Source of the DNA: JAHDHW01 sp965220465
Lineage (GTDB): Bacteria; Bacteroidota; Bacteroidia; Chitinophagales; Saprospiraceae
DNA length: 64,000 nt
Assembly (NCBI GenBank): GCA_965220465.1
Contig: CBDCPZ010000021.1
Span: 450,584-514,583, forward strand
Direction of reading: 5' to 3'
Each line of letters begins with the position of its first letter. The stretch's first letter is position 1. Positions 45,101 through 54,379 of this stretch are shown piece after piece. The notes beneath the pieces were generated by a model that was given only the letters and a program-made list of their open reading frames with translations, did no database searches and was not told where the DNA came from. Made by a program: the position numbers and the translations under genes.

Positions 45101-48100
45101 AACGGATGTACCGCAGAGACAACTGCCACTGTTGATCAGGAAAATGATATTCCAGTTGCTGTTCCCAAGGTATCCGGTATTTTGACCTGTGCTGTAACGA
45201 CTGTTACATTGGATGCCAGTAATTCCACAGGTATTGGAACATTGGCCTACCAATGGTTGGATTCTAATAATAATGTAATTAGTGACCAAATTTCTTTTGA
45301 TATCAACACTCCAGGTGATTTTATCCTGATTGTCAGTGATCTTGATAATGGCTGTTCTGCAGAAGAATTGATTGTTGTCGATCAAAATATAATTGCTCCT
45401 GTCGCTGATGCAACTACCAGCGGACCACTAACCTGTGTTCAAAATACTTCAACACTTGATGGAAGCGGTTCCAGTGGAAATGGAACGATAACTTATGAGT
45501 GGTTTGATGATTCAAATAATTCTTTAGGCGTCAACTCAACATTGGATGTCAATACTCCTGGAGATATTACTTTGGTAGTAACTGATGTTGATAATGGATG
45601 TACCGCATCAATTGATATTACTGTTGATGAAAACACAATAGCACCTGATGCACTTGCACAAGTTCAGGAAACATTAACTTGTTCCACTGTAGATGTTCTG
45701 GTTGAAGGAAATGGTTCATCAGGAAATGGAACGCTTGAATATGACTGGCAGTTTGGCGGAAATACAATCAGTGACAACACGGATATCACCGTTTCAGAAC
45801 CAGGAATTTATATATTAATCGTAACGGATACCGGCAATGGATGTACCGATGAAACACAGGTTGAGGTCATGCAGGATATTGCAGCACCTTCAGCGGTAGC
45901 GACAACCTCAGGATTGATCACCTGTACCTCAACTACGGTAACATTAGACGGAGGAGGATCTTCAGGAAATGGGGCACTTAACTATAACTGGCTTGATACA
46001 GGAGGAGGACCGGCAGGAACAGGCTCTAGCCTTGATGTCAATACTCCGGGCACCTACACTTTAATAGTGACCAATGTTGGAAATGGATGTACTGATGAAA
46101 CATCAATTGATGTGGAAGAAGATTCTGATTTTCCTAATCCTGATGCTTTTGCTGATGGTATACTAACCTGTGTAAACGAAACCGTATTAATTGATGGAAG
46201 CAATTCCACCACAAGCGGAACGATTTCTTTTAACTGGCTGGATTCAGGAGGAGAATCAGTAGGATCCAATCCTACCCTTAATGTAACTGATCCGGATACT
46301 TATACTTTGGTGATTACAGATCTGGATAATGGATGTACCGCAGAAGTATCCGTTATTGTGGATCAGGATATAGCCCAACCGACATCTGATGCTGGTCAGG
46401 GAGCGACGCTGACTTGTGGAGCCAACACCGTTTCCCTTGATGGAAGTGGTTCAAGTAGTGGAAATAATATTTCTTATCTGTGGCAGAATGCAGGAGGAGT
46501 TCCTGTGGGAACAACTCCGATGGTTGATGTTTCACAAACAGGAATTTATACCCTGATCATCACCAATGTTGATAATGGCTGTACAGATGCTTCAACAGTT
46601 GAAGTGGTACCTGATGCAGCATTGCCAACAGCAAATGCAGGAGCAGGAGCAACCCTGACCTGTGTGGTTACAGATGTAAACTTAAATGGAGGAGGATCAT
46701 CCAGCGGATCAAATATCGGATATGAATGGTTCGATCCAAACAACACTCCACTTGGAGGCAATCTAATAATTAATGTGACAAATATCGGAACTTACACACT
46801 TGTAGTAACTGACACCGATAATGGATGTTCAGCCTCTTCATCCGTTGAGGTTATCGAAAATGTCACGCCGCCTATAGCCGATGCTGGACAAAACTCATCT
46901 GTTTCGTGTTTGATTACAGATGCGACACTCGATGGTTCCGGATCAGATAGCGGACCAAATATTTCCTATGTTTGGGAAAATAGTTTAAATGAGATAGTTG
47001 GAAATTCTGCGATTATTGTTGTTGATGAAGTTGGTGTTTATACTTTGATTGTAACCAACAATGATACAGGTTGTAGTTCAACAGCTTCTGCTGAAATCAC
47101 TTCATCTGTTGTTTTACCTACCGCTGATGCCGGAAACACGGACTTATTGACCTGTTCCATCACTCAGGTTACTCTCGATGGAAGTGGTTCAAGTAGTGGA
47201 AATAATATCGATTATGAATGGTTAGATCCTTCCGGAAATACGATTTCTACTACCATAACGGCTACTGCCAATGTTCCGGGAACTTATACGATTATTGTTA
47301 CTGATGCTGATAATGGTTGTGTATCTGAGGCTCAGGTGGTTGTCGATGAAGATGTCGCTGCTCCAACAGCCTTTATTAATACAGGTTCAAGCACCGGTCT
47401 GGATTGTAATGTAACCAGTACAGTTTTAGATGGAACGGGATCTTCTCCGGCAAATAGTTTAACCTTCCTTTGGACTACTGTTGATGGAAATATTATTTCC
47501 GGAGCTACTACTCCAAATCCTGAGGTTGATGCTGAAGGAACCTATCTGTTGACTGTGATCAACACTATAAATGGTTGTACCGCTTCTGAAACTATTTTTA
47601 TCGATCAGGATATTACTCCTCCGGTAGCATTTATCAACAATCCCGATGAGTTGACCTGTGTTGTTGTTGAAACCACGCTTGATGGAACAGGTTCTTCCGA
47701 TAATGGAAACTTCAGCTATCTGTGGTCCAATCCAAACGGAGGTATCGTTTCTGGAGAAACGACTTTGCAACCGATGATAAACCTTCCGGGTGTTTATACC
47801 CTGGTGGTTTTGGATGGTGATAATGGCTGTGAAACTTCAACAAATATTACTGTAATCGAAAACATTGATCTTCCGAATGCTGTAGCTACAACGGATGAAG
47901 GATTTAACTGTGTGACAGAGAGTGTAACCCTGAGTGGAAACGGATCTTCAGTCGGCCCTGAATTCTCCTACATTTGGACAGGAGGCAATGTGATTGACGA
48001 CAATACAAGTCTGGCGCCTACCATTTATGAGCCGGGTACTTATACCTTGCTGGTCAATAATAATGAAAACGGATGCTCCCAGTCGGCAGATGTTTTTGTA

Positions 48101-48904
48101 GATGAAGAGGGCAATATACCGACAGCAGCGTTGATTGATGTTACGGATGCTCCATGTTTTGGCTATCCGGGCAACTTAATAGTTGCAGAGGTAACCGGAG
48201 GACAGACTCCATATCTTTATTCTGTTGACGGCGGACAAAACTTTAGCTCCTCAAATATTTTCAATTCACTGGAACCGGGAGATTACACTGTCATCATTCA
48301 GGATGCCATTGGTTGTGAGCACGAGGAAGAAGTGTATATAGCACCGGCACCGGAATTGACGGTGAACCTAGGACCGGAGATAACGATTGAATTAGGAAGA
48401 GACTATCAGATTAATGGATTTGCAAATATTCCGATGTCAGAAATAGATACGATTATCTGGTCTCCAACAGCGGGATTGAGTTGTTTAGATTGCCTTAATC
48501 CATTTGTTGATACTTTGCTCAATGAAATCGAATACAGGGTGACGATCATCAATCAAAACGGATGTGAAGCCACAGATCGGATCATGTTGAGAGTAGATAA
48601 AATAAGGGAAGTCTTTATTCCAAATGCATTTTCACCACACAACAATGATGGCCAAAATGATAAGTTTATGATCTTCGCCAACAATGACAAAATCAAGCAA
48701 ATCAACTCTTTCCAGGTTTATGATCGTTGGGGTGAATTGGTTTTTCAAGATTTCAACTTTCAACCAAATAATCCTGCTCATGGATGGGATGGGGCTTTAA
48801 AAGATGAACCGATGAATCCAGCCGTCTTTGTTTACTGGGCTGAGATAGAATTTATTGATGGTGCTGTAATCCTTTACAAAGGGAATGTGACGCTTTTGAA
48901 GTGA
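42152..48904 (+). CDS. Giant modular adhesin with T9SS type B sorting domain
   Basis: This 2250-residue protein has a signal peptide (cut near DAQS). About seven 58-residue repeats follow to residue 400 (core DGGYLMIGxTxSxGAGxxDxxLxKTDxxGNxxWSKxYGG, a propeller-like array). A PKD domain lies at about 455-530, and four SprB-type repeats at about 620-910 (CNGGNNGSIDLTVTGG type). Thirteen tandem repeats of about 83 residues occupy about 918-1985, each opening with a Cys after T-x-S-G and closing with an NGC. One further SprB-like unit precedes the CHU_C/type B sorting domain (IPNAFSPHNNDGQND, to NVTLLK). It should be a cell-surface adhesin or gliding-related protein like SprB. The frame is intact over 6.7 kb. 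Confidence 0.92.
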   Translation: MTFRIYILFIFSLYLSATDAQSEFQKFYGGPQDDEGRSMQITNDGNLILAGVTDGSGAGNQDILVVKSDQDGNPIWSKTYGGSADDFPRAIIQTSDQGYAILGSTFSFGAGDEDVYLIKTDASGNVQWSKAYGGTAQERGFTILQTPDNGFIIGGSTETFTNGNYDAYILKTDANGNTEWTTAMGGGMGDSCFNIQIDYDGGYIFTGAQYSYGAGGVGFWLVKLSSAGVVLWAKTYGGSNQEHARIVRLTPDGGYLMIGHTNTWGAGGWDIILMKTDSGGNLEWSKVYGGSGNDFVGEVILTNDNGILLASYSESYGVGRDILLIKTDINGNIEWSKNYGFDGDDIMPFGSQNSIVQNGSGAYFLIGKAGIGQLGNSDMVLFKISENGNSSCNFNDVSPNIITVSPVTGDIDIPPDNNSNTAVAATQVGDPTILVEDYCTPPIADFFNNDTIICVGTCIDFIDESLNNPTNWEWSFPGGTPSASNSQNPQNICYNTPGTYEVQLIVSNSIGADTATQTIVVNDAPTATLSGSGFFCAEDSNPQVTLTVTFTGSGPWDLVYSYNGSPQAPITGINDNPYELIVSEAGNYALNSVENASCPGTVDGSSVVTSIDIELSVVPEDIACNGGNNGSIDLTVTGGNPQYLYQWSNNANTEDLSNLSAGTYSVTVSDTNGCSETISTSITEPSEALTAEIEISNPVNCYGGNDGTLDLSVQGGTQNYSYFWSNGSTLEDPSQLSADDYTVTITDANDCTFSVSITLTQPEAMVLNIELLQDVSCNNGNNGAVDLTVIGGVQPYSYSWSGVGGNQEDPDNLTAGNYNVIVTDANDCTVEGNISINEPSAILLIVNEINGVDCNNPNGGAADLTVEGGTPGYLYQWSNGSTEEDPFGLNAGAYTITVTDANDCSEIATVIITENTTPPTAIAITEGEINCDGNSAIINGSFSSGNGPISFEWLDNNGNTISTLSITSVDISGIYTLIVTDLSNGCTAETTATVDQENDIPVAVPKVSGILTCAVTTVTLDASNSTGIGTLAYQWLDSNNNVISDQISFDINTPGDFILIVSDLDNGCSAEELIVVDQNIIAPVADATTSGPLTCVQNTSTLDGSGSSGNGTITYEWFDDSNNSLGVNSTLDVNTPGDITLVVTDVDNGCTASIDITVDENTIAPDALAQVQETLTCSTVDVLVEGNGSSGNGTLEYDWQFGGNTISDNTDITVSEPGIYILIVTDTGNGCTDETQVEVMQDIAAPSAVATTSGLITCTSTTVTLDGGGSSGNGALNYNWLDTGGGPAGTGSSLDVNTPGTYTLIVTNVGNGCTDETSIDVEEDSDFPNPDAFADGILTCVNETVLIDGSNSTTSGTISFNWLDSGGESVGSNPTLNVTDPDTYTLVITDLDNGCTAEVSVIVDQDIAQPTSDAGQGATLTCGANTVSLDGSGSSSGNNISYLWQNAGGVPVGTTPMVDVSQTGIYTLIITNVDNGCTDASTVEVVPDAALPTANAGAGATLTCVVTDVNLNGGGSSSGSNIGYEWFDPNNTPLGGNLIINVTNIGTYTLVVTDTDNGCSASSSVEVIENVTPPIADAGQNSSVSCLITDATLDGSGSDSGPNISYVWENSLNEIVGNSAIIVVDEVGVYTLIVTNNDTGCSSTASAEITSSVVLPTADAGNTDLLTCSITQVTLDGSGSSSGNNIDYEWLDPSGNTISTTITATANVPGTYTIIVTDADNGCVSEAQVVVDEDVAAPTAFINTGSSTGLDCNVTSTVLDGTGSSPANSLTFLWTTVDGNIISGATTPNPEVDAEGTYLLTVINTINGCTASETIFIDQDITPPVAFINNPDELTCVVVETTLDGTGSSDNGNFSYLWSNPNGGIVSGETTLQPMINLPGVYTLVVLDGDNGCETSTNITVIENIDLPNAVATTDEGFNCVTESVTLSGNGSSVGPEFSYIWTGGNVIDDNTSLAPTIYEPGTYTLLVNNNENGCSQSADVFVDEEGNIPTAALIDVTDAPCFGYPGNLIVAEVTGGQTPYLYSVDGGQNFSSSNIFNSLEPGDYTVIIQDAIGCEHEEEVYIAPAPELTVNLGPEITIELGRDYQINGFANIPMSEIDTIIWSPTAGLSCLDCLNPFVDTLLNEIEYRVTIINQNGCEATDRIMLRVDKIREVFIPNAFSPHNNDGQNDKFMIFANNDKIKQINSFQVYDRWGELVFQDFNFQPNNPAHGWDGALKDEPMNPAVFVYWAEIEFIDGAVILYKGNVTLLK

Positions 48905-49055
48905 AAATATTTTTCTTCAAAGGAAAAATTCGCACGCCAAAACGAACCTGTGACCAATATACTTTCCAATTATTTTTAGATTCTGATTTCAGAAAAGTTA
49001 TTTTTACGAATCAATCATAAAAATGAGAGCATAAAATAACTTTTCTAAGAAATAA

Positions 49056-49958
49056 ATGGATCATACCCCACTTAAAATCTCTGCCGTAATTTGCACCTAC
49101 AATCGGGATCAGTTTATCGGAGATGCATTGGAAAGCTTGAGCTTGCAAACACTGACTCCTACCCAATTTGAAATTATCATCGTCAATAATAATTCTACAG
49201 ATAATACAGAGAAAATTAGTCTAAATTTTATTAAATCTCACCCTGAGTTAGATTGCAAATATGTGATGGAAACCAACCAGGGACTTTCATTTGCGCGCAA
49301 TCGGGGTATTCAACAAGCCAAATACGAAATCATCTCTTACATCGATGATGATGCTTTTGCAAAACCTGATTTTTTAAAACAACTTTTTGACTATTTCAAT
49401 GAACATCCGGAAATCGCGGGAATTGGCGGGAAAGTCATTCCCCGATATGAAATCACTGAACCGGACTGGATGAATAAATGGCTTTATGGTTTCGTCACCA
49501 AAGTCGATCATGGTGAAAAAATTAAAAAATTTAGTGGAAATCAATATCCCGCCGGTTGCAATATGACCTATCGAAAAAACCTTTTGGAAAAAGTCGGTGG
49601 TTTTAACAACAAACTAAAATGGCGAGCGGATGATAAGTATATTTATTTCCAAATCAGAAAACTTTCTGACGAAGTAATCTATTTGCCGCAAGCTTGTGTG
49701 GAGCACCAAATTGATGCTGACCGAACCGCTGACGAAAATTTTTACAAACTAAGCAGGAAGTTTGGCAGCGAAGAAAGTATTCGGGTCAAAGATCTTGGTG
49801 CGTTGCCATTTTTTAAAAAAATAATTGAATTTTTTATCAAATTTGGTGGAAGCATCATCCTCGCAATTCCCTTTGTTTTAAAAGGGCAATTTTCAAAAGG
49901 AAAATACATTGTGATTTACAGGTATCTGGCACTCATCGGTTTGATTACGGGAAGGTAA
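49056..49958 (+). CDS. Family 2 glycosyltransferase
   Basis: This 300-residue protein has a GT2 GT-A domain: SAVICTYNRDQFIGDALESL, IIVNNNSTDNTEKI, the DXD-type ISYIDDDAFAKPDF near residue 98, and a later GGFNNKLKWRADD acceptor segment. A C-terminal amphipathic/hydrophobic segment (about 262-290) may attach it to the membrane. It adds a sugar to a cell-surface glycan, but it stands apart from the operon at 34-40 kb and its acceptor is unknown. Confidence 0.88.
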   Translation: MDHTPLKISAVICTYNRDQFIGDALESLSLQTLTPTQFEIIIVNNNSTDNTEKISLNFIKSHPELDCKYVMETNQGLSFARNRGIQQAKYEIISYIDDDAFAKPDFLKQLFDYFNEHPEIAGIGGKVIPRYEITEPDWMNKWLYGFVTKVDHGEKIKKFSGNQYPAGCNMTYRKNLLEKVGGFNNKLKWRADDKYIYFQIRKLSDEVIYLPQACVEHQIDADRTADENFYKLSRKFGSEESIRVKDLGALPFFKKIIEFFIKFGGSIILAIPFVLKGQFSKGKYIVIYRYLALIGLITGR

Positions 49959-50002
49959 TCTTTTGAAAATGTTTAAAAACAAAATACTATTCTCTAAAAA
50001 GC

Positions 50003-52507
50003 CTATTTTTTCCTACCCTTTCTTTTCGAAGTTGTGGGTTTAACCTTTGGCTTCGTTTCCTTCTTTGCCACTCTTTGTCCAACCTGATCTTTTTGGTTTT
50101 TAAACTGAAAATAAATGAAGCCAATTAAACCCAAAATAATCAAAAGCGAACTAATCAGTGAAATCATTGATCCAATTGCATAAGATTTTGGTTCAAACTT
50201 AAATTCAATCGTGTGCTGACCAGCAGGAATTTTCAAGCCTCTTAAAATATAATTTACGCGAATATGCTCCACCGGAGTACCGTCAATATAAGCTTTCCAG
50301 CCTTTGTCAGGACCATACCAAACTTCTGAAAAAACGGCTAATTGATCTGAAGTACTATTCGAAGTATAAGTCAAATGATTGGGTTCATAAACGGTCAGTT
50401 CAATTGATCCGTTCTTCTGAATATCAAGGCCCGAAAGTTCTCCCGAAAACTCATTATTGATAATCGCCAGTTGAGATGGATTGATGCCTTTAATTCCATC
50501 GATTTCTTCGTTTGGCGTATTCACCATTTTGTAAGAATCAACAAACCATGCATTGCCCAATGCAAATTGATTTGGGATTGGAGACTCTTCATTAGCAATG
50601 ACATATTTCATGTTCAACATGTTCAAGACCTGTAAATTCCTTAAAGTGCCTTCCACATCAGCGAAGTTTTTGGCTTGCTGCAACGCATTGATCAACTGCT
50701 GACCTTCCGGAAGAATATGTCGATCAAGCATGTCCTGGTACCGCTGCAATTTTGCAGGATGGTAACCTCCGAGATTTTTATGATAATAGGTTGTTTTGGA
50801 TGTTACATTTGAAGAATTAACCGCACTACTCAGGCCTGCGCTTATGTCAAACACCCTATAATTTAGATCTTTGTCGCTTAAAATTTTTGTATCCACCTGA
50901 CGAGGTGCCAGATCTTTTTTATAATCACTTGCTTTTACAAAATTGTCATTATTTAGATAGTTTTTATTTACGGTCCAGAGGTCTCCAACTACTAAAATTC
51001 CAATCCCGGCAAGCAAAATCATTTGATTAATTTTAGTTTTTAAAAATAACCATATCAATGCCGCCGCTGCCACAATCAACCCAAAAGAACGCCAGGAATC
51101 TGTGCTCATCATAGTGGCTCTTTCTTTTAAAACCGGCGCCATGTTTATATTATAATTTGAAGCATATAGTTCATCTTTTGGAAAAGAAAAATCGAAAAAT
51201 GAACCACCCAACAATCCGTAAAACAAACATATACCAGCCATGACACCTCCGGAAATATACAATGCTTTAAGTATTTTATCCTTCGCAACTTTACCATTTA
51301 TTAGATCATCCAAAGCCAGAATCCCTAAAATAGGCACCAAAAATGCCACTACACTTAATGCAGAATTTGGTGTTCTAAACTTATTGAACAAAGGAAAAAC
51401 ATCGTACAGCATTCCATGCAAAAAGAAATTTTTTCCTAACGAAATCAATGAAATCAACAAAACTCCTCCAAGCAGCCACCACTTCACCGGTCCGCGAACA
51501 ATCAGCAATCCAAATACAAAAAGGAAAAAAACAACGGCTCCATAATAAGCTGGGCCAGCCGTTCCATCAATATTTTTACCCCAATAGGTCAATCCACCGC
51601 CACCTACAACGCCAGGAATAAAACCCGCAACCAAATCCATCCAACCATTGCTCCACATTGTGGCATAGCCATATTCAAGACCAGAAGTATTACTACTTGT
51701 TTTTGGAGCACTGGCATCCACTGCAAGTATAGGGTCTCCTCGCATCGTATCTTTTGAGTATTCGTATGTCGTCCACAATTTGCCGGAGCTTGATCCTAAA
51801 GCCAACAATCCGCCGATTCCCAAATACATCACCGCTTTTCCAAAGGAAGGCATATCTTTCTCCAAAATATGCTTCACCAATTCGACAATACCATAAATCA
51901 ACAACGTCAGAAAGAAATAATAGGTCATTTGGATGTGGTTGGCATAAAGATCCAACGACAATCCAACGGCAAAGACCAATCCTCCCAAAAGGTATTTTTT
52001 TCGAAAAGCAAGTATCACTCCGGCTGCAATTAAACCGAGATGGATGATCGCATTTACTTTTGTAACATGCCCTGCTCCATAAAGAATAAAGTTATTGGTT
52101 GTAAAACCAAAAGCAAGTGCTCCGATGATGCCAAGCCAAGGGTTGACACCCAACAAAACCAACATGATATAAAAGATCACCATCGCTGCGAAAAACATCC
52201 CAATCGGCCTTGAAATAAAGAGCCTGGAGGTTTTTTCGACATATTTCGTCAAATTGCTGGGCTGCCCAGAATCAATCTGATAGGTAGGCATTCCGCCGAA
52301 TAAAGCATTCGTCCAAAGGGTTCGCTCTCCGGACTTTTCTTCAAAATTTCTGATTTCCTGAAGATTAGCACGAGCCGAAACGATATCAAAAGATTTTTCT
52401 ACTTTTCCCTCAATCTGAGCAGTGAAATACATTCCACTGAACAACAGAAAAATAATGCAGGCTATAAAATGTGGGGTTCCCTTTTGAATCATCGTTTTCT
52501 TTGACAT
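50003..52507 (-). CDS. YfhO family membrane protein
   Basis: This 834-residue protein has about 13 membrane helices: one near the N-terminus (residues 12-31), a dense set from about 95 to 510, and a final one near 785-808. A large extracytoplasmic domain precedes the last helix (about 520-780, with LTYTSNSTSDQLAVFSEVWY and KAYIDGTPVEHIRVNYILRG). This is the layout of YfhO/GT-C-type membrane proteins, of which YfhO of Firmicutes glycosylates lipoteichoic acid. The C-terminus is very basic (KPKVKPTTSKRKGRKK). The substrate in Bacteroidota is unknown. Confidence 0.88.
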   Translation of the reverse strand: MSKKTMIQKGTPHFIACIIFLLFSGMYFTAQIEGKVEKSFDIVSARANLQEIRNFEEKSGERTLWTNALFGGMPTYQIDSGQPSNLTKYVEKTSRLFISRPIGMFFAAMVIFYIMLVLLGVNPWLGIIGALAFGFTTNNFILYGAGHVTKVNAIIHLGLIAAGVILAFRKKYLLGGLVFAVGLSLDLYANHIQMTYYFFLTLLIYGIVELVKHILEKDMPSFGKAVMYLGIGGLLALGSSSGKLWTTYEYSKDTMRGDPILAVDASAPKTSSNTSGLEYGYATMWSNGWMDLVAGFIPGVVGGGGLTYWGKNIDGTAGPAYYGAVVFFLFVFGLLIVRGPVKWWLLGGVLLISLISLGKNFFLHGMLYDVFPLFNKFRTPNSALSVVAFLVPILGILALDDLINGKVAKDKILKALYISGGVMAGICLFYGLLGGSFFDFSFPKDELYASNYNINMAPVLKERATMMSTDSWRSFGLIVAAAALIWLFLKTKINQMILLAGIGILVVGDLWTVNKNYLNNDNFVKASDYKKDLAPRQVDTKILSDKDLNYRVFDISAGLSSAVNSSNVTSKTTYYHKNLGGYHPAKLQRYQDMLDRHILPEGQQLINALQQAKNFADVEGTLRNLQVLNMLNMKYVIANEESPIPNQFALGNAWFVDSYKMVNTPNEEIDGIKGINPSQLAIINNEFSGELSGLDIQKNGSIELTVYEPNHLTYTSNSTSDQLAVFSEVWYGPDKGWKAYIDGTPVEHIRVNYILRGLKIPAGQHTIEFKFEPKSYAIGSMISLISSLLIILGLIGFIYFQFKNQKDQVGQRVAKKETKPKVKPTTSKRKGRKK

Positions 52508-52676
52508 AATAAAAATTCAGTAGCTTTTAAATAGATGCAGCAAAGTTAACTTTTTTATTAATTTTTAAAACTCCTGCCTTTCAGTTTATCATTCAAACGT
52601 ATTGGTTGTTGAGCAGTCAATTTAATCTTTGAAAATCAAATTTTTATAAATTGAGTCTAATTCAATGTCGTTTTTT

Positions 52677-52772
52677 CGGCGAATAAATTCGCCGTTACCA
52701 AGTAAAGGCGAATTCATTCGCCCTAGTCAATTTATGTGCCTCAAAAAAATAATTTGTAGGGTTAAAACCCTA
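52677..52772. repeat. Cluster of three short palindromes
   Basis: CGGCGAAT-AA-ATTCGCCG (52677-52694) and GGCGAAT-TC-ATTCGCC (52707-52722) form two near-identical perfect hairpins 12 bp apart; TAGGGTT-AA-AACCCTA (52757-52772) forms a third. They lie upstream of the gene at 52802. Paired GGCGAAT hairpins look like REP-type intergenic repeats; related sequence elsewhere in the genome cannot be checked from this window. Confidence 0.55.
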
Positions 52773-52801
52773 TTTTCGATTTTTACTTTTAAAACAAACC
52801 A

Positions 52802-53365
52802 ATGCCTTATATCAAAGTCATTCAACACGATGAAGCGGAGGGACAACTCAAAGAAATCTATGACGAACTGGTCCGTTCTCGCGGAAAACTGGCGGAAGTC
52901 CATAAAATCCAAAGCCTCAATCCTAAATCCATTGTTGCTCACATGGAATTGTATATGAAAATAATGTTTGGCAAATCGCCTTTAAAACGATACCAACGAG
53001 AAATGATTGCTGTCATCGTTTCAGCAGCAAATGATTGTGATTATTGCATCAGACATCATGCGGAGGCGCTTCAATTTTTCTGGAAGGACCAATCCAAAGT
53101 GAATCAACTCAGCAAAGATTTTAATGAAATCGATCTTTCGGAAAACGATAAATTATTTTGTCAATTTGCTCAAAAACTAACGCTTGACCCTAACTTTGAT
53201 GGGAAACGAAATCTTATCGAAACCATGTCAGACTTAGGTGTTGAAGACCGTGCAATTTTGGATATGACGCTTGTGATCAGTTATTTCAACTTCGTCAACA
53301 GAATGGTTTTAGGACTCGGAGTTGATCTTGAAGACGATGGTGGAGGTGGGTATAATTATGAATAA
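52802..53365 (+). CDS. AhpD-like peroxidase-related protein (carboxymuconolactone decarboxylase family)
   Basis: This 187-residue helical protein has the AhpD/CMD core: an LYMKIMFGKSPLKRYQREMI helix, then the active-site CxxC-type motif DCDYCIRHHAEAL near residue 80 (here C-D-Y-C, followed by HH), and the terminal VISYFNFVNRMVLGLGVDLE. The family includes alkylhydroperoxidase AhpD and uncharacterised peroxidase-related enzymes, using the Cys pair and His to reduce peroxides. It stands alone; partner reductases are not nearby. Confidence 0.87.
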   Translation: MPYIKVIQHDEAEGQLKEIYDELVRSRGKLAEVHKIQSLNPKSIVAHMELYMKIMFGKSPLKRYQREMIAVIVSAANDCDYCIRHHAEALQFFWKDQSKVNQLSKDFNEIDLSENDKLFCQFAQKLTLDPNFDGKRNLIETMSDLGVEDRAILDMTLVISYFNFVNRMVLGLGVDLEDDGGGGYNYE

Positions 53366-53411
53366 AGAGGGGCGAGGGGTGAGTAATCAGTGACGAGATT
53401 CTTTTACACCA

Positions 53412-53458
53412 AAACTTCGAACTAGAAACTTCGAACTAGAAACTTCGAACTAGAAACT
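53412..53458. repeat. 14-bp tandem repeat, 3.4 copies
   Basis: The unit AAACTTCGAACTAG is repeated three times exactly (53412-53425, 53426-53439, 53440-53453), then partly. Each contains the palindrome TTCGAA. It lies 8 bp before the GDPD gene, so it falls in the probable leader or promoter region. Confidence 0.7.
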
Positions 53459-53465
53459 AAAATCA

Positions 53466-54377
53466 ATGAAAATTATAAACTTTATTCTATTTCTAACATT
53501 CTTCTCAGCTTGTCAAAACAACTCAGAAAACATGGATACTTCATTCGATTGGCAGGGCCACCGTGGAGCGCGAGGCTTGCTTCCTGAAAACAGCATACCT
53601 TCGTTCCTTAAAGCACTGGAATTTCCAATAAAAACACTGGAATTGGATGTAGTTGTTTCAAAAGATAATCAAATCATCGTCTCACACGAACCTTGGTTTT
53701 CTCAACATATTTGCAACAAACCGGATGGTAGTCCCGTGACTCCTTTGGACGAAAAGAACTTACCTATCATGAGCTTGACTTACGAAGAAATAAAAGCTTT
53801 TGATTGTGGCAGCCGAGGCAATGAACGGTTTCCGGAGCAACAAAAAATGAAAGTTTATAAACCTTCTTTGAAAGATATGGTCAATGAAGTTGAAGCTCAT
53901 TGCAAAAAGATAAATCGGGCATTACCTTTTTACAATATCGAAATCAAAAGCCAACCGGAATATTACGATACCCTCACGCCCAATCCAACAGTTTTTGTAA
54001 AATTAGTTTTACAGGAAGTCAATGATCTTGGAATTTATGATCGATGCAACCTTCAATCTTTTGACATCAATATTTTAAATGAAATTCGCAAACAAGATCC
54101 AAAAATACCGGTAGCTTATTTAATCGAGTCTCTAAAAAGTTTTGAAGAAAATTTGAAATTGATTGAATTTAAACCAGACATTTATAGCCCTTATCATATT
54201 TTCGTCCATAAAGCATTGGTCGAGGATATACACGCACAAAAAATGAAATTGATCCCATGGACCGTCAACGAGTTAGATAGAATGAAAGAATTGATTGAAT
54301 TAGGCGTGGATGGAATTATCACGGATTATCCAAATCTTATTGAAAATGCAGTTGCTGATGATAAGATCCAAAATTAA
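53466..54377 (+). CDS. Glycerophosphodiester phosphodiesterase lipoprotein
   Basis: This 303-residue protein has a lipoprotein signal (MKIINFILFLTFFSAC) with Cys16. The GDPD TIM barrel has the HRGARGLLPENSIPSF motif (catalytic His-Arg, metal-binding Glu), a second metal site in LELDVVVSKDNQIIVSHEPW, and the late IPWTVNELDRMKELIELGVDGIITDYP segment. It hydrolyses glycerophosphodiesters to glycerol 3-phosphate and an alcohol, in the periplasm or at the outer membrane. Its stop lies 2 bp from the convergent GH3/beta-lactamase gene. Confidence 0.92.
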   Translation: MKIINFILFLTFFSACQNNSENMDTSFDWQGHRGARGLLPENSIPSFLKALEFPIKTLELDVVVSKDNQIIVSHEPWFSQHICNKPDGSPVTPLDEKNLPIMSLTYEEIKAFDCGSRGNERFPEQQKMKVYKPSLKDMVNEVEAHCKKINRALPFYNIEIKSQPEYYDTLTPNPTVFVKLVLQEVNDLGIYDRCNLQSFDINILNEIRKQDPKIPVAYLIESLKSFEENLKLIEFKPDIYSPYHIFVHKALVEDIHAQKMKLIPWTVNELDRMKELIELGVDGIITDYPNLIENAVADDKIQN

Positions 54378-54379
54378 AG

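Noticed and set aside
44776..47770. Minus-strand open frames within the giant adhesin gene
   Set aside because: They mirror the repetitive codon pattern of the plus-strand gene and have no start context or family resemblance.
53412..53458. CRISPR or transposon end at the 14-bp repeats
   Set aside because: Units are directly adjacent without spacers and no transposase or inverted ends are nearby.
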